Source of the DNA: Microvirga alba
GTDB lineage: Bacteria > Pseudomonadota > Alphaproteobacteria > Rhizobiales > Beijerinckiaceae
Reading direction: 5' to 3'
Length of the DNA stretch: 64,000 nt
Assembly: GCF_015694465.1 (NCBI RefSeq)
Contig: NZ_JADQDO010000005.1
Span: 186,001-250,000, forward strand
The notes under the pieces are model-generated. The model did no database searches, was not told the DNA's origin, and saw nothing but the letters and a program-made list of their open reading frames with translations. Each line of letters begins with the position of its first letter. The stretch's first letter is position 1. Shown piece after piece: positions 8,240 through 17,350 of the stretch. A program made the translations under genes and the position numbers.

Positions 8240-9319
8240 CTACGACCGGAACAGCAGAGAGCCATCGCCGTAGGAATAGAACCGATAGCCGTTCCCAATC
8301 GCGTATTCATAGCCCGCGCGCATGCGCTCCAGCCCCGCAAAGGCCGAGACCAGCATGAACAGAGTCGACCGCGGCAGATGGAAATTGGTCATCAGCACAT
8401 CCACCGCCTTGAAGCGATAGCCCGGCGTGATGAAAATGGCAGTGTCTCCGGAGAACGGCGCGATGGTGCCGTCCTCGCGCGCCGCGCTTTCCAGCAACCG
8501 GAGCGAGGTCGTGCCGACGGCAACGATGCGCCCTCCCCGCGCCTTGGCCTCGTTGAGCGCCCGCGCGGTTTCCTCGGTGATCGAACCCCATTCCGCGTGC
8601 ATCCGGTGCTCGGCTGTGTCGTCCGCCTTTACGGGCAAGAACGTGCCCGCGCCCACATGCAGCGTCACGAAATGGCGGGCTATGCCGCGCTCGTCGAGGC
8701 GGCGGAACAGGTCGTCGGTGAAATGTAAACCGGCCGTGGGTGCAGCGACCGCGCCCTCGTCACGCGCATAGACCGTCTGATAATCGGCCCGATCCTTGTC
8801 ATCGGTGGCGCGTTTTCCCGCGATGTAAGGGGGCAGCGGCAGCTCGCCGAGCCGGGCGATGGCCTCATCAAGAGCGGGGCCTGAGAACGCAAAGCGAAGC
8901 GTGACCTCGCCAGCCTCGCCCTTTTCCTCCACTTCGGCATCGAGATGCACCAATTCGCATACATTGCTCTCGGACGAATCCCCGAAACGGATTCGGTCGC
9001 CGATATGAAGCTTCTTTGCCGGGCGGGCGAAGGCGCGCCAGCGATCCGCGCCCTCCCGTTTGTGCAGCATGATCTCGACCCGCGCCGCCGTTTCCTCACG
9101 CACGCGCAGGCCGTAAAGCCGCGAGGGAATGACCTTGGTGTTGTTGAGCACCAGCACGTCGCCGGGCTCCAGCAGGTCGGGTAGATCGCGGACGACGCGA
9201 TCCTCGAACGACGTCGCCTCGGGCCGCACCACGAGCAGCCGCGCGGCGTCGCGCGGCTCCGCGGGGCGGAGCGCGATCCGGTCTTCGGGAAGATCAAAAT
9301 CGAAAAGATCGACGCGCAT
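8240..9319 (-). CDS. queA: S-adenosylmethionine:tRNA ribosyltransferase-isomerase
   Basis: 359 residues, full length for QueA, which transfers the ribosyl part of SAM to preQ1-34 in tRNA to give epoxyqueuosine. Recognisable blocks are [19 protein letters not shown] at the N-terminus, [16 protein letters not shown] (about 56-71), [14 protein letters not shown] (about 191-204), [14 protein letters not shown] (about 221-234) and [19 protein letters not shown] near the C-terminus. It lies in a minus-strand series with coaD and the cyclophilins upstream. tgt, the partner step, is separated from it by the convergent GGDEF gene. Confidence 0.96.
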   Translation of the reverse strand: MRVDLFDFDLPEDRIALRPAEPRDAARLLVVRPEATSFEDRVVRDLPDLLEPGDVLVLNNTKVIPSRLYGLRVREETAARVEIMLHKREGADRWRAFARPAKKLHIGDRIRFGDSSESNVCELVHLDAEVEEKGEAGEVTLRFAFSGPALDEAIARLGELPLPPYIAGKRATDDKDRADYQTVYARDEGAVAAPTAGLHFTDDLFRRLDERGIARHFVTLHVGAGTFLPVKADDTAEHRMHAEWGSITEETARALNEAKARGGRIVAVGTTSLRLLESAAREDGTIAPFSGDTAIFITPGYRFKAVDVLMTNFHLPRSTLFMLVSAFAGLERMRAGYEYAIGNGYRFYSYGDGSLLFRS

Positions 9320-9368
9320 GAGACAGAAACTTCGAAGAGGCAGGAGCGGCTGAGCGCCAAATGCGTCG

Positions 9369-9470
9369 CCTCCCCTTTGGGGGGAGGGTTAGGGTGGGGG
9401 TGGCGGCACAGACCTGAATGAGCAAAGCCCCCACACCCCCACTCCAACTCCTCCCCACAAGGGGGAGGAG
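9369..9470. repeat. Imperfect palindromic intergenic repeat
   Basis: Arm one (9369-9401, starting cctcccctttggggggaggg) pairs with arm two (9435-9469) as an imperfect inverted repeat of about 33 bp around a 33-bp loop. It lies between the second cyclophilin and queA. Read through, it gives the HPNPPPKGE-like peptide common to intergenic repeats of Rhizobiales. Transcribed, it could fold into a long hairpin. Confidence 0.65.
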
Positions 9471-9490
9471 AGTATACAGCGCCAGATGCC

Positions 9491-9958
9491 TTAAGCGGCG
9501 TCCGCCGCGACCTTCATGGAGACGATCCGGTCCGGCTCGCGCACAGGCTCGCCGCGCTTGATCTTGTCCACGTTCTCCATGCCTTCGGTCACCTTGCCCC
9601 AGACGGTGTATTGCTTGTCGAGGAATCGGGCGTCGTCGAAGACGATAAAGAACTGCGAGTTCGCGGAATGCGGATAGTTCGTCCGCGCCATGGAGCAGAT
9701 GCCGCGCACATGCGGCTCGGCGTTGAACTCGGCCTGGAGGTCGGGCAAATCCGAACCGCCGGTGCCGGTGCCTTGCGGGCAGCCGGTCTGGGCCATGAAA
9801 CCGTCGATGACGCGGTGGAAGGCGATGCCGTCATAAAAGCCCTGGCGGGCAAGCGTCTTGATGCGCTCGACGTGCTTGGGCGCGAGGTCGGGGCGCAGCT
9901 CAATGACTACGCGGCCCTTGGTGGTTTCGAGAATAAGGGTGTTTTCCGGGTCTGCCAT
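9491..9958 (-). CDS. ppiB: Cytoplasmic cyclophilin-type peptidyl-prolyl isomerase
   Basis: 155 residues with no signal peptide. Cyclophilin signatures are FHRVIDGFMAQTGCPQGTGTG (about residues 49-68), FNAEPHVRGICSMAR and NSQFFIVFDDARFLDKQYTV. The aligned Phe-His-Arg and Gln-Phe-Phe residues of the catalytic pocket are kept. It should catalyse cis-trans isomerisation of X-Pro bonds in the cytoplasm. It is 54 bp downstream of the small TolA-like gene and is a paralogue of the exported cyclophilin at 10465-11013. The pair upstream of queA is a known arrangement in alphaproteobacteria. Confidence 0.92.
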   Translation of the reverse strand: MADPENTLILETTKGRVVIELRPDLAPKHVERIKTLARQGFYDGIAFHRVIDGFMAQTGCPQGTGTGGSDLPDLQAEFNAEPHVRGICSMARTNYPHSANSQFFIVFDDARFLDKQYTVWGKVTEGMENVDKIKRGEPVREPDRIVSMKVAADAA

Positions 9959-10012
9959 GAAATTCTCCTAGGATGGCTCTTGAAAGAGTGACGTCAGATT
10001 TGGCCTGCCCGC

Positions 10013-10465
10013 TCACATAGGCCGGGTATCGACGAAACGGAAGATGAAGGGACGTCCGGCAATCGCTGCGCCGAGGCTCTCGGTCACGGGAAGCGGCGTG
10101 CATTGTTCGAAAGCCTGACGGACGGAGCGCGTGAACGCTTCGCGCAGCTCCGGTTGGGTTCCGGGATTGTAGTAACGGATTTTTGGCTGACCCAGAACCT
10201 CGCCGCTGCGCTTGAAGCTGATCTGCAGCGTGATTTCCTGCCCCGAAAACCCGCTTCCCGAAGGCGGTCGCCAACACGCCTGAATGGCGTCGAAGACCTC
10301 GCTCAGGCGGTTGACGCGCTCGACGCGCGTTGAATCGGCCCGCGGCCTCACCACGCCGCTCGGTGTTTCCGGCCGCTCCTGCGCGGCCAGAGGCACCGCT
10401 CCGGGCATAGTGAGAAGAAGCGCGGCGGAAACCCGCCACGCTCGGATCAGGGGGCCAGACCGCAT
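10013..10465 (-). CDS. Secreted small protein with TolA/TonB C-terminal-like domain
   Basis: 150 residues. A Sec signal peptide ends near LAAQE (about residue 30). The remainder resembles the C-terminal domain of TolA/TonB: VFDAIQACWRPPS, then ITLQISFKRSGEVLGQPKI, then two paired cysteines with AFEQCTPLPVTE and a final FIFRFVDTRPM. The ATG overlaps the stop of the upstream cyclophilin gene by one base (TAATG), so the two are probably translated in a coupled way. A paralogue of similar design lies at 32133-32486. Function is unknown; a periplasmic role linked to cyclophilin folding is only suggested by the linkage. Confidence 0.7.
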   Translation of the reverse strand: MRSGPLIRAWRVSAALLLTMPGAVPLAAQERPETPSGVVRPRADSTRVERVNRLSEVFDAIQACWRPPSGSGFSGQEITLQISFKRSGEVLGQPKIRYYNPGTQPELREAFTRSVRQAFEQCTPLPVTESLGAAIAGRPFIFRFVDTRPM

Positions 10466-11013
10466 TACTTCGCGTCGGCGGCCACTTGCATCTTCACGAT
10501 CTTGTCGGGATTCGTGACCATGCCGTTGTTGGCCGCATTGCCCTTCTTGATCTTGTCGACCGCGTCCATACCGGACACGACTTCGCCGAAGAGGGTGTAC
10601 TGGCCGGTGAGCGGGCCGCAGCCGTCATAGCAGATGAAGAACTGGCTGTTGGCCGAATCCGGGCTCTGCGACCGGGCCATGCCGACGGAGCCGCGCTTGT
10701 AGGGGGTCTGCGTGAACTCGGCGGGGATATTGGGCAGGTCGGACTTGCCCGTGCCGGTGCCGGTCGGATCGCCGGTCTGAGCCATGAAGCCGTCGATCAC
10801 CCGGTGGAACACTACGCCGTCATAGAAGCCGCGCTTCGCCAGAGCCTTGATCTGCGCCACATGCTTGGGCGCGAGGTCCGGGCGTAGGCGGATGGTGACG
10901 CGGCCATCCTTGGTGTCGAGGAAGATCGTGTTCTGGGGGTCTGCGGCCTGCTGGGCGGCGGCGGGAACGAGGCTGGCGAGCACGAGCGCACCGGCTGCGA
11001 GCAAACGCTTCAT
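10465..11013 (-). CDS. ppiA: Exported cyclophilin-type peptidyl-prolyl isomerase
   Basis: 182 residues. It starts with a signal peptide (MKRLLAAGALVLASLVPAAA, cut after AQQ), so it should act in the periplasm. The cyclophilin domain carries FHRVIDGFMAQTGDPTGTGTG and NSQFFICYDGCGPLTGQYTL. It is the periplasmic paralogue of the isomerase at 9491-9958. It lies 30 bp downstream of coaD and overlaps the next gene by one base, consistent with a coaD-ppi-hyp-ppi-queA transcription unit. Confidence 0.92.
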   Translation of the reverse strand: MKRLLAAGALVLASLVPAAAQQAADPQNTIFLDTKDGRVTIRLRPDLAPKHVAQIKALAKRGFYDGVVFHRVIDGFMAQTGDPTGTGTGKSDLPNIPAEFTQTPYKRGSVGMARSQSPDSANSQFFICYDGCGPLTGQYTLFGEVVSGMDAVDKIKKGNAANNGMVTNPDKIVKMQVAADAK

Positions 11014-11043
11014 AAGAAAGTCTCCTTTGGGGATTGGGCGGCG

Positions 11044-11544
11044 TCACTGCCGCTTGAATTTGTCTTTCAACCGCTTTGCGACAAGGTCCGGCACGAAGGC
11101 CGAGACGTCGCCGCCCATGGCCGCGATCTGGCGCACGAGCGTGGCGGTGATGGGGCGAACCGGCGGCGAGGCGGCGAAGAAGACCGTCTGAACCTCCGGC
11201 GCCATGGTGGCGTTCATGGAAGCCATCTGGATCTCGTAGTCGAAATCCGTGCCGTCCCGTAGCCCCCGGACGATTAGCGACGCGCCATGGCGCCTCGCGG
11301 CATCGACCGCCAGATCGTTGAAGGTCACGACCTCCAATGCGGTGCCCTGAGCCTTCAGGATCGGCTCGCACACCGCCCGAAGCAGCTCGGCCCTCTCGTC
11401 GGCCGAAAAAATCGGTGTTTTCGAGGAATGAACGCCGATCGCGATCACGATCCTGTCGGCCGCGCGGCAGGCCTGACGCACCACATCGATGTGGCCGTTG
11501 GTGACGGGGTCGAAGCTGCCGGTATAGAGCGCGGTGCGGGTCAT
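11044..11544 (-). CDS. coaD: Phosphopantetheine adenylyltransferase
   Basis: 166 residues when started at [20 protein letters not shown], the standard N-terminus, rather than at an upstream ATG that would add 28 unrelated residues. The nucleotidyltransferase signature [11 protein letters not shown] (T/HxGH type) and [16 protein letters not shown] (about residues 88-103) are present. It transfers AMP from ATP to 4'-phosphopantetheine, the penultimate step of coenzyme A synthesis. It is first of the minus-strand cluster that runs towards queA. Confidence 0.95.
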   Translation of the reverse strand: MTRTALYTGSFDPVTNGHIDVVRQACRAADRIVIAIGVHSSKTPIFSADERAELLRAVCEPILKAQGTALEVVTFNDLAVDAARRHGASLIVRGLRDGTDFDYEIQMASMNATMAPEVQTVFFAASPPVRPITATLVRQIAAMGGDVSAFVPDLVAKRLKDKFKRQ

Positions 11545-11654
11545 AAGGCTATGGCGTAGCTTGAGAACGTCGCGGGAGCAAGCCGTGCGGCGGCGCACGG
11601 CAGGTGGAAGGAGCCCGTGGGAGAACATTCTCGGCGTTCCGCCAGGAGGTTTTG

Positions 11655-11744
11655 ATGATCCTGCGTCTCTTCATCGTCGCATTGACCGCCGCCGTCGTCC
11701 TGAGCCCAGCCGCATGGGCGAGCTATTCCTTGGCCGCGCTTTGA
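11655..11744 (+). CDS. Putative 29-residue secreted or leader peptide
   Basis: A very short frame ([29 protein letters not shown]) starts 5 bp after a perfect AGGAGG (11644-11649). The sequence looks like a complete signal peptide with an A-x-A site and a tail of seven or so residues. It is divergent from coaD, in a 340-bp gap. It could be a real small membrane or secreted peptide, a leader peptide, or the remnant of a longer secreted protein. No homology is claimed. Confidence 0.4.
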   Translation: MILRLFIVALTAAVVLSPAAWASYSLAAL

Positions 11745-11886
11745 GCAGCGACGTCTCCTTTACCGGCACGACAGCACGAACCCGACGCCTCGCCGGGTCC
11801 TGAATGACGCGCCGACGCGCAAGCGGCTTGTAAGCTTGCCGGCCCACGTTACGATATACGATATGTCGTTTCATGTGATGGCTGAT

Positions 11887-12495
11887 ATGCGCCTTTCCGT
11901 TTTTCGTTGCCTTTCTGTCATCGCTTTCCTCGCAATGAGTGGCTACGCAGCCCCTTCATCCGCGCAGGACGCTCCGCGAGATACCGGCTCCGGTGTCGTC
12001 ATAGAAGGGTTCCCCTTCCCCGCTTCCATCGGCGATCTTACCCGTGGCGGCACAACGACCTACCGGCAATCCGGCTCCGGCTTCAGCGTGAGCTATCAGG
12101 CGAAAGCTTTCAGTTGGGCGGATATCTATGTCTACGACAAGGATTTGAACCTCGCAGCGCCCGCGAAGGATGAGTTGGCGCGCGAGATGTATGTCGTTCT
12201 CCAGGCAATTCTCCTGGCGAAGGACCTTGGCAAATACGACGCCGTGAAGGTCGACGCCGCCTCCGTGAGGGACAACGTTGCGTCCGCTCGCATGACGGTT
12301 ACATCGCGCGGCACAAACCACGCCTCCTTTGCGTTCCTCACCATCGCTCATGGCAAGTTCGTCAAGATCCGCTTCTCCACAACCGACAGGAAGGACGGCC
12401 AACGTCGCGCGGAAGCGTTCCGGAACGCCTACTTCCAACAGTTGCGAAAAGCCGTTCCCATCATCCAGCCGAAACGCGATCCACGCTTCATTTAA
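11887..12495 (+). CDS. Secreted protein of unknown function
   Basis: 202 residues from ATG 11887; in-frame ATGs at 11836, 11863 and 11878 are alternatives, and none has a strong Shine-Dalgarno. The 11887 start gives a clean signal peptide (MRLSVFRCLSVIAFLAMSGY, cut near SSAQD). The mature part begins with an IEGFPFPASIGDLTRGGTTT stretch and is a mixed alpha/beta domain without cysteines or catalytic motifs that I recognise. It is convergent with gyrA. I do not recognise the family. Confidence 0.65.
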   Translation: MRLSVFRCLSVIAFLAMSGYAAPSSAQDAPRDTGSGVVIEGFPFPASIGDLTRGGTTTYRQSGSGFSVSYQAKAFSWADIYVYDKDLNLAAPAKDELAREMYVVLQAILLAKDLGKYDAVKVDAASVRDNVASARMTVTSRGTNHASFAFLTIAHGKFVKIRFSTTDRKDGQRRAEAFRNAYFQQLRKAVPIIQPKRDPRFI

Positions 12496-12549
12496 CGGGA
12501 GGCCACTTCGCCAGCGGGTCAACCCGGGAAGCGAGAGTGAGGAGTTACG

Positions 12550-12606
12550 GATCAGCCTAGCGATCCGCTGGCCCGAAATTGAAATGGCCGGGACGAGCCC
12601 GGCCAT
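12550..12606. repeat. Palindromic intergenic repeat with perfect hairpin
   Basis: 12584-12606 is a perfect 9-bp stem (atggccggg / cccggccat) around a 5-base loop. A second dyad ggatc...gatcc spans 12550-12567. It lies between the convergent ends of the secreted-protein gene and gyrA, and resembles the GTCATGGCCGGG-type repeats frequent in Rhizobiales. It could end transcription. Confidence 0.6.
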
Positions 12607-12637
12607 GACAGATAATAAAGCTGCGGAAGCGCGGGGC

Positions 12638-15421
12638 TTACTCCTCGCCGCCCTCGGCGACATCGCCCTCGCCGTTTTCACCGGCCTCGGCATCGCCCTC
12701 TTCCGCGTCCTCTCCCACGATGTGCTCCACCGAGACGACGCGTTCCTTGCCCTTGGTCGAGAACACTGTGACGCCTTGCGAGTTGCGGCCGACGGTGCGG
12801 ATGCCGTCGACCGGCACGCGGATCAGCTGGCCGCCATCGGTGACGAGCATGATCTGGTCGGAATTCTCGACCGGGAACGAGGCCACGAGCTGGCCGTTGC
12901 GGCTGTTGACCGCCATGGCCGTGATGCCTTTGCCGCCGCGTCCGGTGATGCGGTACTCGTAGGACGAGGTGCGCTTGCCGTATCCCTTCTCCGAAAGCGT
13001 CAGGATGAACTGCTCGTAGGCGCTCATCTCCGTGTAACGCTCCATCGACAGGGCGTCGGCGGCCACATTCTCCTCGTCGCCGGCCTCGGCAACCTCGGCC
13101 TCGGCATTGGCATGCTCGCCCGTGATGGCACGGCGCATCTTGAGATAGCCGGCCCGTTCCTCGCCGGTCGCCGCCATGTGGCGCAGGATCGCCATGGAGA
13201 TGATCTGGTCGCCTTCGGCGAGATTGATACCGCGCACACCCATCGAATCGCGGCCCTTGAAGACGCGAACCTCCGGCACCGCGAAGCGGATGCACTGGCC
13301 CTTGGCCGTGGTGAGAAGCACGTCGTCGTTCTCGGTGCAGATCTGCACGCCAAGGATGGACTCACCCTCGTCGAGCTTCATGGCGATCTTGCCCGCGCGG
13401 TTCACCTGCGCGAAATCCGACAGCTTGTTGCGGCGCACCGTGCCACGCGAGGTGGAGAACATCACGTCGAGCTTGTCCCAGGACGCCTCGTCCTCAGGCA
13501 ACGGCATGATGGTGGTGATGCGCTCGCCCTGCTCCAACGGCAGCATGTTGACCAGCGCCTTGCCCTTGGCGTTCGGGGCCGCGAGCGGAAGCCGCCACAC
13601 CTTCTCCTTGTAGGCCTTGCCCCTGGAGGAGAAGAACAGCACCGGCGTGTGGGTGTTCGCCACGAAGAGACGGGTGACGAAATCCTCGTCGCGGGTCGTC
13701 ATGCCGGCGCGGCCCTTGCCGCCGCGGCGCTGCGCCCGGTAGGTCGAGAGCGGCACGCGCTTGATGTAACCCGCATGAGACACGGTGACGACCATGTCCT
13801 CGCGCTGGATCAGATCCTCGTCGTCCACGTCCGAGTCCCAGTCCACGATCTGGGTCTTGCGCGGCGTCGCGAAGGAGTCGCGGATCTGGGTCAGCTCGTC
13901 CTTGATGATGGTCATGATGCGGACGCGCGAGCGCAGGATCTCGAGGTAATCAGAGATCTCAGCCGCTAGCTTCGACAATTCGTCGCCGATTTCATCCCGG
14001 CCAAGTGCGGTCAGGCGCTGCAGGCGCAGATCGAGGATGGCGCGGGCCTGGGTCTCGGAGAGACGGTAGCTGCCATCATCGTTGATCTTGTGGCGCGGAT
14101 CGTCCACCAACGCGATCAGCGGCGCGATGTCGGAGGCCGGCCAATCACGGCCCATGAGGGATTCGCGGGCGGTGTTCGGGTCCGGCGCGGTGCGGATGAG
14201 GCGGATGACCTCGTCGATATTGGCGACCGCGATGGCAAGCCCGCACAACACGTGGGCGCGTTCGCGGGCCTTGTTGAGCAGATACTTGGTCCGGCGGGAA
14301 ACGACTTCCTCGCGGAAATCGACGAACGCGTGGATCAGGTCCTTGAGCGTCATCAGCTCCGGACGCCCGCCGTTCAGCGCCACCATGTTGGCGCCGAAGC
14401 TCGTCTGCAGCGGCGTGTAGCGGTAGAGCTGGTTCAGCACCACGTCCGCCATGGCGTCGCGCTTGATCTCGATGACGATGCGCATGCCGTCGCGGTCGGA
14501 TTCGTCGCGAAGGTCGGAGATGCCCTCGACCCTCTTCTCGCGCACCAGTTCGGCGATCTTCTCGATCAGCGAGGCCTTGTTCACCTGATACGGGATCTCG
14601 GTGACGATGATCGCCTCGCGCTCCTTGCGGACCTCCTCGACCTCGGATTTGCACCGCATGACGATCGAGCCGCGGCCCGTTGTATAGGCCGAGCGCACGC
14701 CGGCGCGACCCAAAATCATGCCGCCGGTCGGGAAATCCGGGCCGGGGATGATCTCGATCAGTTCTTCCGTCGAGATGTCGGGGTTGTCGATGAGGGCGAT
14801 GCAGCCGTCGATGACCTCGCCGAGATTGTGCGGCGGCATGTTGGTGGCCATGCCGACCGCGATGCCACCCGCGCCATTGACCAGAAGGTTCGGGAAGCGC
14901 GCCGGCAGCACCGACGGCTCGAACTTCGACTCGTCGTAGTTCGGGTTGAAATCGACCGTGTCCTTGTCAATGTCCTCGAGCAGCGGCATCGCCGCGCGGG
15001 TCAGACGGGACTCGGTGTAACGCATGGCTGCCGGGGGATCGCCGTCCACCGAACCGAAATTGCCCTGCCCGTCCACCAGCAGCACGCGCAGCGCGAAATC
15101 CTGCGCCATGCGCACCAAGGCGTCGTAGATCGATTGGTCGCCGTGCGGGTGATATTGACCCATCACGTCACCGACGATGCGGGACGACTTCACGTGCTTC
15201 TTGTCGGGCGTATAGCCGCTCTCGTGCATCGCGTAGAGAATGCGGCGATGCACGGGCTTGAGGCCGTCGCGGGCGTCGGGGAGAGCGCGGCTCACGATCA
15301 CGCTCATGGCGTAATCGAGATAGGAGCGCTTCATCTCGTCGACGATGGAAATCAGCTTGATGTCGCTGGCCGGTTGATCCCCACCGGGGCCGCCGGGGCG
15401 GTTATCGTTCGGATCGGTCAA
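12638..15421 (-). CDS. gyrA: DNA gyrase subunit A
   Basis: 927 residues, a type IIA topoisomerase subunit that cuts and rejoins DNA. The catalytic tyrosine is in [10 protein letters not shown]. The N-terminal domain shows [18 protein letters not shown]. The C-terminal beta-pinwheel has a GyrA box RRGGKGRAG (QRRGGKG motif). In the quinolone-resistance region [11 protein letters not shown], residue 96 (E. coli Ser83) is Gln, while Asp100 (E. coli Asp87) is kept. The C-terminus ends in a glutamate-rich tail, and an acidic alanine-rich insert lies near residues 770-790. It is transcribed alone towards convergent DNA at 12495. Confidence 0.98.
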   Translation of the reverse strand: MTDPNDNRPGGPGGDQPASDIKLISIVDEMKRSYLDYAMSVIVSRALPDARDGLKPVHRRILYAMHESGYTPDKKHVKSSRIVGDVMGQYHPHGDQSIYDALVRMAQDFALRVLLVDGQGNFGSVDGDPPAAMRYTESRLTRAAMPLLEDIDKDTVDFNPNYDESKFEPSVLPARFPNLLVNGAGGIAVGMATNMPPHNLGEVIDGCIALIDNPDISTEELIEIIPGPDFPTGGMILGRAGVRSAYTTGRGSIVMRCKSEVEEVRKEREAIIVTEIPYQVNKASLIEKIAELVREKRVEGISDLRDESDRDGMRIVIEIKRDAMADVVLNQLYRYTPLQTSFGANMVALNGGRPELMTLKDLIHAFVDFREEVVSRRTKYLLNKARERAHVLCGLAIAVANIDEVIRLIRTAPDPNTARESLMGRDWPASDIAPLIALVDDPRHKINDDGSYRLSETQARAILDLRLQRLTALGRDEIGDELSKLAAEISDYLEILRSRVRIMTIIKDELTQIRDSFATPRKTQIVDWDSDVDDEDLIQREDMVVTVSHAGYIKRVPLSTYRAQRRGGKGRAGMTTRDEDFVTRLFVANTHTPVLFFSSRGKAYKEKVWRLPLAAPNAKGKALVNMLPLEQGERITTIMPLPEDEASWDKLDVMFSTSRGTVRRNKLSDFAQVNRAGKIAMKLDEGESILGVQICTENDDVLLTTAKGQCIRFAVPEVRVFKGRDSMGVRGINLAEGDQIISMAILRHMAATGEERAGYLKMRRAITGEHANAEAEVAEAGDEENVAADALSMERYTEMSAYEQFILTLSEKGYGKRTSSYEYRITGRGGKGITAMAVNSRNGQLVASFPVENSDQIMLVTDGGQLIRVPVDGIRTVGRNSQGVTVFSTKGKERVVSVEHIVGEDAEEGDAEAGENGEGDVAEGGEE

Positions 15422-15677
15422 GGTCGGTCTTTCTTAAAAACGTGCCGCCGTCTCGGGGAAGACGACTTTCGCCGCTCTTACCATGCGCTCGGATAGCGCA
15501 CGCGAATCTCAATTGAAAATCAAATTCTTAACTGGGCGAAAAACGCGATATTTTCAAGGCTTTTAAGAGGTTTTCCAAAGGGAGAAGTCAGCGTAGACCC
15601 ATCGCCTGGAGCCCATCTCGGGGACCAGCGCCGCCTGGGTGGAAGACCGCCTGCTCAAAAACGAGTTTGAGACTGGA

Positions 15678-15721
15678 GTTCGAGGAATACAGACTTGTAG
15701 TTCGAGGAAGACAGACTTGGA
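15678..15721. repeat. Tandem 22-bp direct repeat upstream of lemA
   Basis: Two adjacent copies of a 22-bp unit starting gttcgaggaa, at 15678-15699 and 15700-15721, match at 20 of 22 positions. They lie in the 358-bp gap between divergent gyrA and lemA, about 60 bp before the lemA start. They could be a double operator or a chance slippage product. Confidence 0.55.
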
Positions 15722-15779
15722 CCTTGAGCAAAAAGGCCTACCCGTGCGATGTGTGAGGAAATCGTTGGAGGGTCTGGCT

Positions 15780-16337
15780 TTGGAATGGGTCATCGGAGGC
15801 GTCGTCGTTCTCGTCCTGCTCTACGGGATCGGAACCTATAACGGGCTTGTGACGCTGCGGCAGCGCGTAACCCAGGCCTTTGCCGATATCGACGTGCAGT
15901 TGAAACAGCGGCACGATCTTATCCCCAACCTGGTCGAGACCGTGAAGGGCTATGCCGCCCACGAGCGCGGGACGCTGGAAGCCGTGGTCCAGACCCGCAA
16001 CGCCGCTCTTCAGGCCCACAACCCGGCCGAGCAGGCCGCCGCCGAGGGGGCCCTCTCCGGAGCGCTCGGGCGGCTTCTGGCCCTGGGCGAGGCCTATCCC
16101 GACCTCAAGGCCAGCGCCAATTTCCAGCAATTGCAGCTCGACCTGTCGGATATCGAGAACAAGCTCGCAGCCGCGCGGCGGTTCTTCAACAATGGCGTGG
16201 CCGAGTACAATGCCGCCATTCAATCCTTCCCGGCGGTGGTTTTTGCCGGAGCGATGGGCTTTTCCCAGAAGGACTTCTTCGATCTCGGCGAGGTGCAGCG
16301 CCAGACGCTGGAAGCGCCCCCGAAAGTGGCCTTCTAG
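15780..16337 (+). CDS. LemA family protein
   Basis: 185 residues from TTG 15780, chosen because GGAGGG (15767-15772) sits 7 bp upstream and the protein then begins with the usual LemA hydrophobic helix (VIGGVVVLVLLYGIGTYNGL). No ATG exists in the right place; the frame is open further upstream to 15639. LemA marks follow: LRQRVTQAFADIDVQLKQR, HDLIPNLVETVKGYAAHE, RRFFNNGVAEYN and the end FPAVVFAGAMGFSQKDFF. LemA proteins are single-span membrane proteins of uncertain role. The M48 protease gene starts 9 bp downstream, a conserved pairing. Confidence 0.88.
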   Translation: MEWVIGGVVVLVLLYGIGTYNGLVTLRQRVTQAFADIDVQLKQRHDLIPNLVETVKGYAAHERGTLEAVVQTRNAALQAHNPAEQAAAEGALSGALGRLLALGEAYPDLKASANFQQLQLDLSDIENKLAAARRFFNNGVAEYNAAIQSFPAVVFAGAMGFSQKDFFDLGEVQRQTLEAPPKVAF

Positions 16338-16346
16338 CAACCGGCC

Positions 16347-17339
16347 GTGCTCCCCGCTTTCGGCCTCTATACGCAGATCGCAGCCAATCGCCGCCGCTCG
16401 ACCTTTCTCATCGGCGGCCTCTTCGTGCTGTTCTATCTGCTGGCCTTCGCCCTGGCGCTTCTGGTGCGAGCCGGCGTGGACGAGGCCGGCGCCCTCGCCG
16501 ACCTGATCCGCTCCGCCCTCTATGACTCGCTCTGGCTGGCCCCTTTCGCATCGGCAGCGGTGGCCCTGTGGGTCTGGATCGGGTTTCGCATCAATGAAGT
16601 CGCCCTCGGCCTCCTCATGGGCGCGAAGCTCGTGACACGGACCCAGGACGCGCGGCTCTACAACCTTCTCGAAAACCTTTGCCTGTCGCGGGGCATGGCT
16701 GTCCCTCGGCTGCGGATCACCGAGACCTCGGCCCTCAATGCCTTCGCCGCCGGCGTGCGGCCCGAACAATACACGATCACCGTCACGCGCGGCCTTCTCG
16801 ACACCCTCGATGATGCGGAAATCGAAGCGGTGCTGGCGCACGAACTGACCCATATCCGCAATGGCGATGTGCGCCTGATGATCATCGCGGTGTTCGTGGT
16901 CGGCGTGATGTCCTTTATCGGAGAATTGGTCTTCCGCTGGATCGGAAACGGCCCGCGCCTTCCCCAAGGCTCGGAGAAAAGCAAGAATTCCGGACAGGCC
17001 GCGGCGGTCATTCTGGCGCTGGTCTGCATTGTGCTCGCGTGGGGGCTCTCCCGCGTGATCCGCTTCACCCTTTCCCGTCAGCGGGAATATCTCGCCGATG
17101 CGGGAGCGGTGGAACTGACCCGCAATCCCGATGCGATGATCTCCGCTCTCCTCAAAATCGATGGCCACAGCGACCTCGAGGGCGCGCCCTCCGGAATCAT
17201 GGAAATGTGCCTCGACAATCCGCGCCGAGGCTTAGGAGAGCTCTTCGCGACCCACCCCTCCATCGAGAAGCGGATCGAGGCGCTGGTCAGAGCGGGCGGC
17301 CGGCGGCCGGCAGCGCAGAACATGCCCGCAATGACCTGA
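16347..17339 (+). CDS. M48 family zinc metalloprotease (HtpX-like)
   Basis: 330 residues from GTG 16347, 9 bp after the lemA stop. Two transmembrane helices lie near residues 28-48 and 55-75. The zinc site HELTH is in IEAVLAHELTHIRNGDVRLM (about residue 166). Two more hydrophobic segments follow near 180-195 and 222-238, then REYLADAGAVELTRNPD with the third zinc-ligand glutamate or aspartate region. The protein ends with the typical LFATHPSIEKRIEAL. It should degrade or process membrane proteins at the cytoplasmic side. Linked to lemA as in many bacteria. Confidence 0.9.
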   Translation: MLPAFGLYTQIAANRRRSTFLIGGLFVLFYLLAFALALLVRAGVDEAGALADLIRSALYDSLWLAPFASAAVALWVWIGFRINEVALGLLMGAKLVTRTQDARLYNLLENLCLSRGMAVPRLRITETSALNAFAAGVRPEQYTITVTRGLLDTLDDAEIEAVLAHELTHIRNGDVRLMIIAVFVVGVMSFIGELVFRWIGNGPRLPQGSEKSKNSGQAAAVILALVCIVLAWGLSRVIRFTLSRQREYLADAGAVELTRNPDAMISALLKIDGHSDLEGAPSGIMEMCLDNPRRGLGELFATHPSIEKRIEALVRAGGRRPAAQNMPAMT

Positions 17340-17350
17340 AAGACGGTACT

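Noticed and set aside
12329-13969. 546-codon plus-strand frame antisense to gyrA
   Set aside because: It lies opposite a certain gyrA and shows only composition typical of an antisense high-GC frame.
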